From: Enterobacter huaxiensis
Lineage (GTDB): Bacteria > Pseudomonadota > Gammaproteobacteria > Enterobacterales > Enterobacteriaceae
Assembly (NCBI RefSeq): GCF_003594935.2
Contig: NZ_CP043342.1
Location: forward strand, 1,240,001 to 1,304,000
Reading direction: 5' to 3'
DNA: 64,000 bases
In this document: positions 1 through 13,548 of the stretch, in pieces
Layout of the letters: every line of letters starts with the position of its first letter
Position numbering within the stretch: the first letter of the stretch is position 1
The notes under the pieces: model-generated
What the model saw: only the letters and a program-made list of their open reading frames with translations
What the model was told of the DNA's origin: nothing
Databases searched by the model: none
Position numbers and translations under genes: made by a program

Positions 1-120
1 CGCGCTGCCGGAAATGCACGAGCTGAACATCGGCCACGCCATTATTGGCCGTGCGGTGATGAGCGGACTGAAAGAGGCGGTATCAGAGATGAAACGCCTG
101 ATGCAGGAAGCGCGTCAGTA

Positions 121-121
<1 letters not shown>
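1..121 (+). CDS. pdxJ: Pyridoxine 5'-phosphate synthase PdxJ, C-terminal end (partial)
   Basis: The window opens inside this gene; reading from base 2 gives 39 codons beginning [19 protein letters not shown] and ending in TAA at 119-121. PdxJ condenses 1-deoxyxylulose 5-phosphate with 3-amino-2-oxopropyl phosphate to make pyridoxine 5'-phosphate, the last ring-forming step of vitamin B6 synthesis. The visible [11 protein letters not shown] stretch matches the conserved phosphate-binding end of the TIM barrel. Its stop codon overlaps the acpS start by one base (TAATG), so the two genes are translationally coupled, as in E. coli. Confidence 0.93.
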
Positions 122-1663
<1,542 letters not shown>

Positions 1664-1721
1664 AGGATCTCCTGGCGAAAATGTGATTACCTGCGCAAAT
1701 ACGGATTTTGCTCGCCTGAAT

Positions 1722-1767
1722 GAATTTTATATTCCATTATAGTGTGATTATTATGAATTAAAAATTC
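1722..1767. promoter_or_regulatory. Two candidate RpiR operators between yfhH and murQ
   Basis: Two AT-rich palindromes lie in the divergent intergenic interval: GAATTTTATATTC at 1722-1734 and GAATTAAAAATTC at 1755-1767. The second is a perfect dyad. Their centres are 33 bases apart, about three helical turns, so dimers could bind the same DNA face. A TGTGA half-site (1743-1747) lies between them. RpiR repressors often bind paired inverted repeats in divergent promoters; binding here is inferred. Confidence 0.5.
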
Positions 1768-1781
1768 TTGAGGTACAAAAG

Positions 1782-2675
1782 ATGAATCTTGGCTCACTTG
1801 TTTCAGAAACGCGCAACCCGCAGACGATGGATCTTGACGCGCTCTCCACGCTGGAGTTGGTTAACCGTTTTAATCAACAGGATACGCTGGTCGCGCAGGC
1901 AGTGAAAGAGACATTGCCTGAGGTTGCGAAGGCCGTCGATGCGGCAGCGGCCGCGCTGAAGGCCGGTGGACGCATTATTTATATGGGGGCCGGCACCAGC
2001 GGGCGCCTCGGGGTGCTTGATGCCTCAGAATGCCCACCGACCTTCGGCGTGCCGCACGGTCTGGTGGTGGGGTTAATAGCCGGGGGCCCAGGCGCGCTGC
2101 TGAAAGCGGTTGAGGGGGCGGAAGACAACAGGCAGCTCGGCGAAGATGATCTAAACGCCCTGAGCCTGACCGCGCAGGATCTGGTGGTCGGGCTGGCCGC
2201 ATCCGGGCGCACGCCGTACGTGATTGGCGGCCTGGAATATGCCAACCGGACGGGCTGCACCACCGTGGCCATCTCCTGTAACCCCGGCTCGCCGATTGCG
2301 CAGGTGGCGGACATTGCCATCTCTCCCGTCGTCGGTCCAGAAGCGCTCACCGGCTCCACGCGTCTCAAATCTGGGACGGCACAGAAGCTGGTGCTCAATA
2401 TGATCTCCACCGGGGCGATGGTGAAGTTCGGCAAGGTTTATCAGAACCTGATGGTGGATATGCAGGCCACCAACGTCAAGCTGGTGGACCGAGCCTGCCG
2501 CATGGTGGTGGAAGCGACGGGGGCAAGCCGTGAAGAGGCCGAAGCCGCTCTTAAACAAACCGACCATGAGGTTAAGCCAGCCATTCTGATGATTTTAAGC
2601 GGTCTGGACGCGGCGGCGGCGAGAGCAAAACTCGATGCGCATCATGGATTCTTACGGGCTGCATTAGAAAACTAA
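1782..2675 (+). CDS. murQ: N-acetylmuramic acid 6-phosphate etherase MurQ
   Basis: A 297-residue SIS-domain protein, essentially the length of E. coli MurQ (298). MurQ cleaves the lactyl ether of MurNAc 6-phosphate to give GlcNAc 6-phosphate and D-lactate, the entry step of cell-wall amino-sugar recycling. The [19 protein letters not shown] stretch contains the phosphosugar-binding loop and the catalytic Glu83; the second acid, Glu114, is in AVEGAEDN. The gene lies 11 bases upstream of a PTS transporter and divergent from an RpiR regulator, a complete uptake-and-conversion module. Confidence 0.97.
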   Translation: MNLGSLVSETRNPQTMDLDALSTLELVNRFNQQDTLVAQAVKETLPEVAKAVDAAAAALKAGGRIIYMGAGTSGRLGVLDASECPPTFGVPHGLVVGLIAGGPGALLKAVEGAEDNRQLGEDDLNALSLTAQDLVVGLAASGRTPYVIGGLEYANRTGCTTVAISCNPGSPIAQVADIAISPVVGPEALTGSTRLKSGTAQKLVLNMISTGAMVKFGKVYQNLMVDMQATNVKLVDRACRMVVEATGASREEAEAALKQTDHEVKPAILMILSGLDAAAARAKLDAHHGFLRAALEN

Positions 2676-2686
2676 CAGAGGCGTGT

Positions 2687-4051
2687 ATGGAAAAAACAGC
2701 AGCGCTCGCCAGCGGCATCCTGCAGGGGATCGGCGGAGAACAAAATATTCAGCGTCTGGAAAACTGCATGACGCGCGTGCGCGTCGAGGTGCATGACGAC
2801 GAACGGCTCGATCTGGCGCGGCTTAAGCAACTCCCCGGCGTGAGCGGCTACGTAAAGCAGGGGCAGCAGCATCAGCTGATTGTTGGGCCCGGTAAAGCGG
2901 CGAAGGTCGTCGACGCTATGCGCGCGCTGATGGTGGGAGGAGACGCAACGGCCTCCTTTGACGATGCCGAGCGCACTAAAGCCCAGGCAAAAGCCAAATA
3001 CAAAGCCCCGATGAGCGACGCGCTGCGGCAGCTGGCGAACGTCTTTATTCCGCTGATCCCGGCGTTTATTGCCTCGGGGCTGATAACCGGGATTATCAAC
3101 ATCCTCAAGCGCCCGGATATTGTCGGGGACTTTGCCACCCACTATCCGAACCTGCTGGGTATTCTCGGGATCTTCGGCAGCGCGGTGTTCGCCATCATGA
3201 ACATTCTGGTCGGGGTGAACACCGCGAAGGTGTTTGGCGGATCGCTGGCCATGGGCGGCGTTATGGCGGGGATCCTGTCCAGCCCGCAGCTGGCGCAGAT
3301 TACGCTGTTTGGCGAGGCGCTACAGCCCGGCCGGGGCGGGGTGATTGCGGTGCTGCTGGTGGTCATCCTGATGTGCTGGATTGAAAAACGGCTTCGCGCA
3401 GTCCTGCCCGGGTCGATCGAGTTAATCCTTAACCCGCTGCTGACCACGCTGATTACCGGCAGCGTAGCCATTGTGGCGCTGCAGCCGCTGGGCGGTTGGA
3501 TCTCTGAGGCAATAGCGCACGGTGCATCTCTGGCTATCGACCGCGGCGGCCTGTTAGTGGGCGCTGTGCTCTCCGGCACCTTCCTGCCGTTAGTGCTGAC
3601 GGGTCTGCATCAGGGGCTGGTTCCCATCCACGTCGAGCTGGTGCAGGCGCACGGCTATAACGCGCTTCTGCCGATCCTGTCGATGGCGGGCGTGGGGCAG
3701 GTCGGTGCGGCTATCGCCGTGCTGATGAAAACACGCAACGCGCGCCTCAAAAAGGTCATCAAAGGGGCGCTGCCTGTCGGATTGCTCGGAATTGGCGAGC
3801 CGCTGATTTTTGGCGTTACGCTGCCTTTAGGTAAACCTTTTCTCGCCGCTTGTCTCGGGGGCGCCGTGGGCGGGGCGCTGGTCAGCTACTGGAAAGTGGC
3901 AACCGTCATCACCTTTGGTATTTCCGGTTTACCGCTGGCATTAACCATCGTGACCGGAAAAGTCATGCTCTATCTGTTAGGCTATTTAGTAGCGGTGATC
4001 GCCGGGTTCCTGTTTACCTGGCTGTTAGGATTCAACGACCCAGAGGAGTAA
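2687..4051 (+). CDS. murP: PTS system EIIBC, N-acetylmuramic acid-type (MurP-like)
   Basis: A 454-residue permease. Residues 1-85 form an EIIB domain with the phosphorylated cysteine (about Cys27) in ENCMTRVRV; the rest is a glucose-superfamily EIIC domain with about ten membrane segments and a GIGEPLIFGVTLP motif. No EIIA domain is fused, so it would depend on Crr (EIIA-Glc), as E. coli MurP (474 aa) does. It would import MurNAc with phosphorylation for MurQ. Identity with MurP is only moderate by eye, so the exact sugar is inferred from the murQ neighbour. Confidence 0.85.
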   Translation: MEKTAALASGILQGIGGEQNIQRLENCMTRVRVEVHDDERLDLARLKQLPGVSGYVKQGQQHQLIVGPGKAAKVVDAMRALMVGGDATASFDDAERTKAQAKAKYKAPMSDALRQLANVFIPLIPAFIASGLITGIINILKRPDIVGDFATHYPNLLGILGIFGSAVFAIMNILVGVNTAKVFGGSLAMGGVMAGILSSPQLAQITLFGEALQPGRGGVIAVLLVVILMCWIEKRLRAVLPGSIELILNPLLTTLITGSVAIVALQPLGGWISEAIAHGASLAIDRGGLLVGAVLSGTFLPLVLTGLHQGLVPIHVELVQAHGYNALLPILSMAGVGQVGAAIAVLMKTRNARLKKVIKGALPVGLLGIGEPLIFGVTLPLGKPFLAACLGGAVGGALVSYWKVATVITFGISGLPLALTIVTGKVMLYLLGYLVAVIAGFLFTWLLGFNDPEE

Positions 4052-4054
4052 GGT

Positions 4055-6691
<2,637 letters not shown>

Positions 6692-6856
6692 TTAGTTAAT
6701 TCTCTGCGACGCCGGATGCCTCAGTATGCTGTAGCCATGTTAAGAATAAGGTTTGCCATTGATTGAGCGGCATTTTGCGCAAACTTGCGCCAGTTGGCAA
6801 CCAATTAGAGAGACAGGTCACATCTATTGTTAAACGTCCGTACTGATTTTATTTCG

Positions 6857-6895
6857 ACGCAAACGGTTTCGTCGGCGCTCAGGATTCACTATAAT
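6857..6895 (+). promoter_or_regulatory. purL promoter with PurR box
   Basis: ACGCAAACGGTTTCGT at 6857-6872 is a clear PurR operator and is the sequence I recall from E. coli purL. A TATAAT -10 element is at 6890-6895, placing the operator over the -35 region, so PurR with hypoxanthine or guanine would block transcription. Confidence 0.85.
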
Positions 6896-6958
6896 GACGC
6901 CCGTTTTCCCCCCTTGCGCACACTGTAAGCGCCCCGGCGCTTCGAAGACGAGAGACTT

Positions 6959-9900
6959 ATGATGGAAATTCTGCGTGGTTCGCCTGCACTGTCTGCCTTC
7001 CGTATTAACAAACTGCTGGCACGTTTTCAGGCAGCCGACCTTCCGGTAAGCAATATTTACGCTGAGTATGTCCATTTTGCTGACCTGAATGCCCCCCTGA
7101 ATGCAGAGGAGCGCGAACAGCTGGAACGCCTGCTCAAGTACGGCCCAAGCCTGAGCAGCCACACGCCAACCGGTAAACTGATCCTGGCGACGCCGCGTCC
7201 GGGCACCATCTCCCCCTGGTCTTCTAAAGCCACCGACATCGCCCACAACTGCGGTCTGAGCCAGATTAACCGTCTGGAACGCGGCGTAGCGTACTACGTT
7301 GAAGCCTCTACCCTGAGCGACGCGCAGTGGCAGGCGGTTGCCGCCGAGCTGCACGACCGCATGATGGAGAGCGTGTTTGCCTCTCTCGACGACGCGCAGA
7401 AGCTTTTCTCTCACCATCAGCCTGCACCGGTACAGAGCGTTGACCTGCTGGGGCAGGGCCGTCAGGCGCTGATTGACGCCAACCAGCGTCTCGGCCTGGC
7501 GCTGGCGGATGACGAAATTGACTACCTGCAGGACGCGTTCGTTAAGCTGAACCGCAACCCGAACGACATCGAACTCTACATGTTCGCGCAGGCCAACTCC
7601 GAGCACTGCCGCCATAAGATTTTCAATGCCGACTGGGTCATCGACGGGGAACAGCAGCCGAAGTCGCTGTTCAAAATGATTAAAAACACCATGGAGAAAA
7701 CCCCTGACCACGTGTTGTCCGCCTATAAAGACAACGCCGCGGTGATGGAAGGTTCCGAGGTGGGCCGCTTCTTCGCCGATCGCGAAGCAGGGCGCTATGA
7801 CTTCCATCAGGAGCCTGCGCATATCCTGATGAAAGTCGAAACCCATAACCACCCGACGGCGATCTCCCCGTGGCCGGGTGCGGCGACCGGCTCCGGCGGT
7901 GAAATCCGCGACGAAGGTGCAACCGGTCGTGGTGCTAAGCCGAAAGCGGGTCTGGTCGGCTTCTCCGTTTCCAACCTGCGTATTCCGGGCTTTGAACAGC
8001 CGTGGGAAGAAGACTTCGGCAAGCCAGAACGCATTGTGACCGCGCTGGATATCATGACCGACGGGCCTTTGGGAGGCGCGGCCTTCAACAACGAATTTGG
8101 TCGTCCGGCGCTGAACGGTTACTTCCGTACCTACGAAGAGAAAGTGGACAGCCACAACGGCGAAGAGCTGCGTGGCTACCACAAGCCGATCATGCTGGCG
8201 GGCGGGATCGGCAATATCCGCGCCGATCACGTGCAGAAAGGCGAGATCGTCGTGGGCGCGAAGCTGATCGTGCTCGGCGGCCCGGCGATGAACATCGGCC
8301 TGGGCGGCGGGGCGGCATCTTCAATGGCCTCCGGCCAGTCTGATGCCGATCTGGACTTCGCCTCCGTACAGCGCGATAACCCGGAGATGGAACGCCGCTG
8401 TCAGGAAGTCATCGACCGCTGCTGGCAGCTGGGCGATGCCAACCCGATCCTGTTCATCCACGACGTGGGCGCGGGCGGCCTGTCTAACGCCATGCCGGAG
8501 CTGGTGAGCGACGGCGGTCGCGGCGGTCGCTTCAACCTGCGCGACATCCTGAACGATGAGCCAGGCATGAGCCCGCTGGAAATCTGGTGTAACGAATCCC
8601 AGGAACGTTATGTGATGGCGGTTGCGGCCGACCAGCTGCCGCTGTTTGACGAGCTGTGCCGCCGCGAGCGCGCGCCGTACGCCGTCATCGGTGAAGCGAC
8701 CGAAGAGCTGCACCTCTCCTTAAGCGACACCCATTTCGACAACCAGCCTATCGACCTGCCGCTGGACGTCCTGCTCGGCAAAACGCCGAAGATGACCCGC
8801 GACGTTACAACCCGTAAAGCGGCGGGCAAAGCGCTGGATCGTCAGGGCATTACCGTTGCCGACGCGGTTAACCGCGTGCTGCACCTGCCCGCCGTGGCGG
8901 AGAAAACCTTCCTTGTGACCATCGGCGACCGCACCGTGACCGGTATGGTATCGCGCGACCAGATGGTCGGCCCGTGGCAGATCCCGGTGGCTAACTGCGC
9001 CGTGACCACCGCCAGCCTCGACAGCTACTACGGCGAAGCGATGGCGCTGGGCGAACGCACCCCGGTGGCGCTGCTAGACTTCGCCGCCTCTGCCCGTCTG
9101 GCAGTGGGTGAAGCGCTGACCAACATCGCCGCGACGCAGATTGGCGACATCAAGCGTATCAAGCTTTCCGCAAACTGGATGGCCGCAGCCGGTCACCCTG
9201 GCGAAGATGCTGGCCTGTATGAAGCCGTGAAAGCGGTGGGCGAGGAGCTGTGTCCAGCCCTCGGCCTGACCATTCCGGTGGGTAAAGACTCTATGTCGAT
9301 GAAAACCCGCTGGCAGGAAGGCAGCGAGCAGCGCGAGATGACCTCTCCGCTGTCGCTGGTGATCACCGCATTTGCCCGCGTGGAAGATGTGCGTCACACC
9401 GTTACGCCGCAGCTTTCGACCGCAGATAATGCCCTGCTGCTGATTGACCTGGGTAAAGGCCACAACGCGCTGGGCGCCACCGCGCTGGCGCAGGTTTACC
9501 GCCAGCTCGGCGACAAGCCGGCCGACGTGCGCGACGTTGCCCAGCTGAAAGGCTTCTACGATGCCATCCAGGCGCTGGTGGCGCAGCGTAAGCTGCTGGC
9601 CTACCACGACCGTTCCGACGGCGGCCTGCTGGTGACGCTGGCAGAGATGGCCTTCACCGGCCACTGCGGCGTGGAAGCGAACATTGCTACCCTTGGCGAT
9701 GACCGTCTGGCTGCGCTGTTTAACGAAGAGCTGGGTGCCGTCATTCAGGTACGCGCCGAAGATCGCAACGCGGTGGAAGCCCTCCTGGCGAAGCACGGCC
9801 TGGCAGACTGCGTGCACTATCTGGGTAAAGCCGTTCAGGGCGACCGCTTCGTCATTGAAGCAGACGGCCACGCGGTGTTTAGCGAAAGCCGCACCACGCT

Positions 9901-10846
9901 GCGCATGTGGTGGGCGGAAACCACCTGGCAGATGCAGCGCCTGCGTGACAACCCGGAATGCGCCGATCAGGAGCATAACGCGAAGGCCAACGACAACGAT
10001 CCTGGCCTGAACGTGAAGCTCTCCTTCGACATCAGCGACGATATCGCTGCGCCGTACATTGCGACCGGCGCGCGTCCGAAGGTGGCGGTGCTGCGCGAGC
10101 AGGGCGTTAACTCCCACGTTGAGATGGCGGCTGCCTTCCACCGCGCGGGCTTTGACGCTATCGACGTCCACATGAGCGACCTGCTGGCCGGGCGTACCGG
10201 TCTGGAAGATTTCCAGGCGCTGGTGGCGTGCGGCGGCTTCTCCTACGGCGACGTGCTGGGCGCGGGCGAGGGCTGGGCGAAGTCCATCCTGTTCAACAGC
10301 CGCGTGCGCGACGAGTTCGAAACCTTCTTCCACCGTCCGCAGACGCTGGCGCTGGGCGTGTGTAACGGCTGTCAGATGATGTCTAACCTGCGCGAGCTGA
10401 TCCCCGGCAGCGAAGCCTGGCCGCGCTTCGTGCGCAATCAGTCTGACCGCTTCGAAGCGCGCTTCAGCCTGGTGGAAGTGACCCAAAGCCCGTCTCTGCT
10501 GCTGCAGGGAATGGTCGGTTCACAGATGCCAATCGCCGTTTCCCACGGCGAAGGTCAGGTAGAAGTGCGTGATGCTGCGCATCTGGCTCAGCTGGAGAGC
10601 AAAGGCCTGGTGGCGCTGCGCTTTGTCGATAACTTTGGCAAGGTGACAGAAACCTACCCGGCAAACCCGAACGGCTCGGCCAACGGTATCACGGCGGTGA
10701 CCAGCGAAAGCGGCCGTGCGACCATCATGATGCCGCACCCGGAACGCGTGTTCCGCACCGTGAGCAACTCATGGCACCCGGAAAACTGGGGCGAGGACAG
10801 CCCGTGGATGCGTATCTTCCGCAACGCGCGTAAACAGCTGGGTTAA
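6959..10846 (+). CDS. purL: Phosphoribosylformylglycinamidine synthase PurL
   Basis: A 1295-residue single-chain enzyme, identical in length to E. coli PurL. It converts FGAR, glutamine and ATP to FGAM in step four of de novo purine synthesis. An N-terminal domain, two AIRS-like ATP-grasping halves (for example the [11 protein letters not shown] glycine-rich loop near residue 450) and a C-terminal class I glutamine amidotransferase domain are visible; the latter has the nucleophile cysteine in GVCNGCQMM and the His/Glu pair in MPHPERVF. The start is the first of two adjacent ATGs. Regulation is through the PurR box upstream. Confidence 0.98.
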   Translation: MMEILRGSPALSAFRINKLLARFQAADLPVSNIYAEYVHFADLNAPLNAEEREQLERLLKYGPSLSSHTPTGKLILATPRPGTISPWSSKATDIAHNCGLSQINRLERGVAYYVEASTLSDAQWQAVAAELHDRMMESVFASLDDAQKLFSHHQPAPVQSVDLLGQGRQALIDANQRLGLALADDEIDYLQDAFVKLNRNPNDIELYMFAQANSEHCRHKIFNADWVIDGEQQPKSLFKMIKNTMEKTPDHVLSAYKDNAAVMEGSEVGRFFADREAGRYDFHQEPAHILMKVETHNHPTAISPWPGAATGSGGEIRDEGATGRGAKPKAGLVGFSVSNLRIPGFEQPWEEDFGKPERIVTALDIMTDGPLGGAAFNNEFGRPALNGYFRTYEEKVDSHNGEELRGYHKPIMLAGGIGNIRADHVQKGEIVVGAKLIVLGGPAMNIGLGGGAASSMASGQSDADLDFASVQRDNPEMERRCQEVIDRCWQLGDANPILFIHDVGAGGLSNAMPELVSDGGRGGRFNLRDILNDEPGMSPLEIWCNESQERYVMAVAADQLPLFDELCRRERAPYAVIGEATEELHLSLSDTHFDNQPIDLPLDVLLGKTPKMTRDVTTRKAAGKALDRQGITVADAVNRVLHLPAVAEKTFLVTIGDRTVTGMVSRDQMVGPWQIPVANCAVTTASLDSYYGEAMALGERTPVALLDFAASARLAVGEALTNIAATQIGDIKRIKLSANWMAAAGHPGEDAGLYEAVKAVGEELCPALGLTIPVGKDSMSMKTRWQEGSEQREMTSPLSLVITAFARVEDVRHTVTPQLSTADNALLLIDLGKGHNALGATALAQVYRQLGDKPADVRDVAQLKGFYDAIQALVAQRKLLAYHDRSDGGLLVTLAEMAFTGHCGVEANIATLGDDRLAALFNEELGAVIQVRAEDRNAVEALLAKHGLADCVHYLGKAVQGDRFVIEADGHAVFSESRTTLRMWWAETTWQMQRLRDNPECADQEHNAKANDNDPGLNVKLSFDISDDIAAPYIATGARPKVAVLREQGVNSHVEMAAAFHRAGFDAIDVHMSDLLAGRTGLEDFQALVACGGFSYGDVLGAGEGWAKSILFNSRVRDEFETFFHRPQTLALGVCNGCQMMSNLRELIPGSEAWPRFVRNQSDRFEARFSLVEVTQSPSLLLQGMVGSQMPIAVSHGEGQVEVRDAAHLAQLESKGLVALRFVDNFGKVTETYPANPNGSANGITAVTSESGRATIMMPHPERVFRTVSNSWHPENWGEDSPWMRIFRNARKQLG

Positions 10847-10865
10847 GTTTTAGCACCCTAACCCT

Positions 10866-10902
10866 GTAGGCCCGGTAAGCGTAAGCGCCACCGGGCTTTT
10901 TT
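10866..10902 (+). terminator. purL terminator formed by a palindromic REP-like unit
   Basis: GCCCGGT (10870-10876) pairs with ACCGGGC (10890-10896), followed by six T residues (10897-10902). The stem and loop belong to the enterobacterial palindromic-unit family seen elsewhere in the window (15297, 22929, 31778), here used as an intrinsic terminator. Confidence 0.75.
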
Positions 10903-10907
10903 ATGCG

Positions 10908-11021
10908 TGTCGCAAAACTGCGACAAAGAGGGTATACGACTGTCTCTAAATGGAGACATTTAACCCATTGATTTATATATAACAGGACAGGTTCCCGTTA
11001 AGGTGTTGCTTAATAGCGACA
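10908..11021 (+). promoter_or_regulatory. Three GlrR binding sites upstream of glmY
   Basis: Three TGTC-N10-GACA elements occur at 10908-10925, 10941-10958 and 11004-11021 (the last begins TGTT). This matches the reported GlrR recognition pattern in E. coli. They lie 100-210 bases upstream of the sigma-54 promoter, the normal place for enhancer sites, and would let phosphorylated GlrR activate glmY. Confidence 0.85.
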
Positions 11022-11102
11022 CTTAGCCTGGAAATCATTCAGCAGATAATTAACAGGTTAAATGGCTAAAAATCATATATTTCAATGTGTTAATAATTTG
11101 TT

Positions 11103-11130
11103 TTGCATTCTGGCACGGCTGTTGCATAAT
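11103..11130 (+). promoter_or_regulatory. Overlapping sigma-54 and sigma-70 promoters of glmY
   Basis: TGGCACGGCTGTTGCA at 11111-11126 fits the sigma-54 consensus, with GG at 11112-11113 and GC at 11124-11125 spaced correctly. A TTGCAT at 11103-11108 with CATAAT at 11125-11130 forms an overlapping sigma-70 promoter, 16-base spacer. Both point to a start near 11138. The same dual arrangement is known in E. coli. Confidence 0.85.
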
Positions 11131-11137
11131 ATTAACC

Positions 11138-11322
11138 AGTGGCTCATTCACCCTCTTATGTCAGCCCCTTCGGGACGCGCTACATAAACTTCGAATGACG
11201 CACAAAAAGGTGCCTGCCGTCCAACTACTGATCATAGCGATGCTTTATCAGGCCAGGGCGAAACGTCGAGTAAGGCACCGCCTCATTTCACAACAAAGCC
11301 GGGTTTTTACCCGGCTTTGTTG
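11138..11322 (+). ncRNA. glmY: GlmY small regulatory RNA
   Basis: The stretch beginning AGTGGCTCATTCACC and ending in a strong hairpin with the arms AACAAAGCCGGG / CCCGGCTTTGTT matches E. coli GlmY (about 184 nt) as I recall it, including the conserved stem with loop CCCCTTCGGGA. GlmY binds the adaptor RapZ and so spares its homologue GlmZ from RNase E, raising GlmS (glucosamine-6-phosphate synthase) levels when GlcN6P is low. It sits directly upstream of glrK-qseG-glrR, the system that controls it. The stop hairpin lies just before the glrK start. Confidence 0.95.
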
Positions 11323-11380
11323 TATCTGCAGGGCAGACTCAGTTACGCTCTCACCAAACCCACATTTAGAGAGTCATGTG

Positions 11381-12814
11381 TTGAAACGCTGGCCCGCTTT
11401 CCCCCGCTCCCTGCGTCAGCTCGTTATGATGGCGTTTCTGCTGATTCTGCTGCCCCTGCTGGTTCTGGCGTGGCAGGCCTGGCAAAGCCTGAATGCACTG
11501 AGCGCGCAGGCAGCGTTAACGAACCGCACCACGCTCATCGACGCCAGGCGCAGCGAAGCGATGACCAACGCCGCGCTGGAGATGGAGCGCAGCTATCGCC
11601 AGTATTGCGTGCTGGATGACCGCACGCTTGAGAAGGTCTATCAAAATCAGCGTAAACGCTACAGCGAAATGCTGGATGCGCATGCAGGCGTTCTGCCGGA
11701 TGACAAACTCTACCAGGCGCTGCGTCAGGATTTGAACGATCTGGCGCAGCTGCAGTGTAAAAACAGCGGTCCGGACGCCGCCGCTGCCGCACGCCTGGAA
11801 GCCTTTGCGAATGCCAATACGGAAATGGTTCAGTCGACGCGCACGGTGATCTTCTCTCGCGGACAGCAGCTCCAGCAGGAGATTGCCGAGCGCGGCCAGT
11901 TCTTTGGCTGGCAGGCGCTGGTGCTATTCCTGGTCAGCCTCGGGCTGGTGCTGCTCTTTACCCGTATGATTATCGGCCCGGTAAAAGGCATCCAGCGGAT
12001 GATTAACCGCCTGGGGGAGGGAAAGTCCCTTGGGGATACGGTTGTTTTCAAAGGTCCGCGCGAGCTGCGTTCGGTAGGCCAGCGTATCATCTGGCTTTCA
12101 GAGCGTCTGGCGTGGCTGGAAACACAGCGCCATCAGTTCTTACGCCATATTTCACATGAGCTTAAAACGCCGCTTGCCAGCATGCGCGAAGGCACGGAGC
12201 TGCTGGCCGACGAGGTGGCGGGGCCGCTGACCTCTGAGCAAAAAGAGATTGTTGATATTCTGGACGCCAGCAGCCGCAATTTGCAAAAGCTGATTGAGCA
12301 GCTGCTGGACTACAACCGCAAGCTGGCGGACGGCGCGGTGGAGCTGGAAAACGTGGAGATCGAACCCCTCGTGGATATGGTGATCTCCGCCCACAGCCTG
12401 CCAGCACGAGCTAAAATGATGCATACCCATGTGGATCTCAACGAGCCTGCCTGCCTTGCTGAGCCCATGCTGTTAATGAGCGTACTGGATAATCTTTATT
12501 CCAATGCGGTGCACTATGGTACTGAATCCGGTAACATTTATATCAGAAGCTATTTGCAGGGGCCGCGGGTGTTTATTGAGGTTGCTAATACCGGCACCCC
12601 GATCCCGGATGATGAAAAAACGATGATTTTCGAGCCCTTTTTCCAGGGAAGTCATCAGCGAAAAGGTGCGGTAAAAGGAAGTGGTCTGGGGCTCAGTATT
12701 GCCCGCGACTGCATACGACGCATGCACGGTGAACTCAACATCGCCACGGACGAACGTTCAGATGTGTGTTTTCGTATCGAACTGCCTCTTGAGCCGGAAA
12801 AATCAATGAAATGA
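11381..12814 (+). CDS. glrK: Two-component sensor histidine kinase GlrK (QseE)
   Basis: A membrane sensor kinase that phosphorylates GlrR; signals proposed for it include envelope conditions and glucosamine status. The chosen start is TTG at 11381 with GAGAG at 11369-11373; it gives 477 residues against 475 in E. coli and begins LKRWPAFPRSLRQL. GTG at 11378 is an alternative. Two membrane segments (about 13-31 and 165-188) enclose a periplasmic helical domain; HAMP follows, then HisKA with His259 in HISHELKTPLAS and an HATPase domain with GSGLGLSIARD. It overlaps qseG by four bases. Confidence 0.94.
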   Translation: MKRWPAFPRSLRQLVMMAFLLILLPLLVLAWQAWQSLNALSAQAALTNRTTLIDARRSEAMTNAALEMERSYRQYCVLDDRTLEKVYQNQRKRYSEMLDAHAGVLPDDKLYQALRQDLNDLAQLQCKNSGPDAAAAARLEAFANANTEMVQSTRTVIFSRGQQLQQEIAERGQFFGWQALVLFLVSLGLVLLFTRMIIGPVKGIQRMINRLGEGKSLGDTVVFKGPRELRSVGQRIIWLSERLAWLETQRHQFLRHISHELKTPLASMREGTELLADEVAGPLTSEQKEIVDILDASSRNLQKLIEQLLDYNRKLADGAVELENVEIEPLVDMVISAHSLPARAKMMHTHVDLNEPACLAEPMLLMSVLDNLYSNAVHYGTESGNIYIRSYLQGPRVFIEVANTGTPIPDDEKTMIFEPFFQGSHQRKGAVKGSGLGLSIARDCIRRMHGELNIATDERSDVCFRIELPLEPEKSMK

Positions 12815-13548
12815 ATCTATGTCTGGTGAGTATGTCACACGTCTTTTTCCGCGCCATACGCGCGGTGTTTTCCAGCAAAACGTTACGCCTGAGCCTGCCT
12901 GGTTTACTTCTGGCGGGATGTGTTTCCCATCCTCCGCAGAGCGCGATTAGCGATAAACAAGAGGATAAATGGCCAGAAAATCAGCTGGCCGATTTCCTGT
13001 CCACCCGCTGTGAGGATATCTGGCATCTGTCGGGACACGACGTCGAATCCAATCCGCTGTTCTGGCTGCGTGGCATTGACTGTGCCCAGCGTCTGGCGCC
13101 GGTTGAAGCCCGTGCGCAAGCGGCGATGCTGGCGGACAATACCTGGCAGGATGCGTTCAAGCGCGGGATCGTGCTGGCGGATGCCAAAATTACCCCCGTT
13201 GAACGTCGCGCTAATATTACCCGTCTCGATACGTTCGTGATGAATATTCCCACGCAGGTGCGTCCGGTTTATCAACTCTGGCGGGACGGCCAGACGCTGC
13301 AGCTGCAATTATCTGAAGAGCGTTCGCGTTACAGCAGGCTTCAACAGTCAACGGATGGCGAGCTGGATACGCTGCGCCAGCAGCAGGACTCGCTGCGCAC
13401 CCAGCTTGATACCACCACGCGCAAGCTTGAAAACCTGACCGATATCGAACGACAGCTTTCGTCGCGTAAATATCAGCCCGGTAGCTCATCTGCGGTGCCG
13501 GACAGCGACACGCAGAAACAAGAGGATGTGAAGCATGACGAGCCGTAA
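12811..13548 (+). CDS. qseG: Outer-membrane lipoprotein QseG
   Basis: A 245-residue lipoprotein; the signal peptide ends in the lipobox LLAGC (cysteine near residue 31). The mature part has a helical domain with conserved WLRGIDCAQRL and a C-terminal coiled coil (about 165-220) ending in a charged tail. In E. coli QseG interacts with the periplasmic part of the GlrK kinase and modulates its activity. It overlaps glrK by four bases (ATGA) and glrR by 14 bases, so the three are one operon. An in-frame ATG at 12832 is possible but has a poorly spaced ribosome site. Confidence 0.92.
   Translation: MNLCLVSMSHVFFRAIRAVFSSKTLRLSLPGLLLAGCVSHPPQSAISDKQEDKWPENQLADFLSTRCEDIWHLSGHDVESNPLFWLRGIDCAQRLAPVEARAQAAMLADNTWQDAFKRGIVLADAKITPVERRANITRLDTFVMNIPTQVRPVYQLWRDGQTLQLQLSEERSRYSRLQQSTDGELDTLRQQQDSLRTQLDTTTRKLENLTDIERQLSSRKYQPGSSSAVPDSDTQKQEDVKHDEP

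Larger units (their letters stand above)
10847..11137 (+). other. Regulatory interval upstream of glmY
   Basis: This non-coding stretch between purL and glmY holds the purL terminator, three GlrR-type sites and the overlapping sigma-70/sigma-54 glmY promoter. No coding region is credible. The AT-rich segment around 11047-11100 could carry an IHF site, as the E. coli locus does, but I cannot point to a consensus match. Confidence 0.8.

Noticed and set aside
6830..8230. Long open frame (466 codons) on the minus strand across the purL start
   Set aside because: It is a shadow of purL codon bias; it crosses the purL promoter and PurR box and has no family-like motifs.
9074..10486. Long open frame (470 codons) on the minus strand within purL
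   Set aside because: Shadow of the high-GC purL coding frame; composition is rich in His, Arg and Gln as in such shadows and has no start context.
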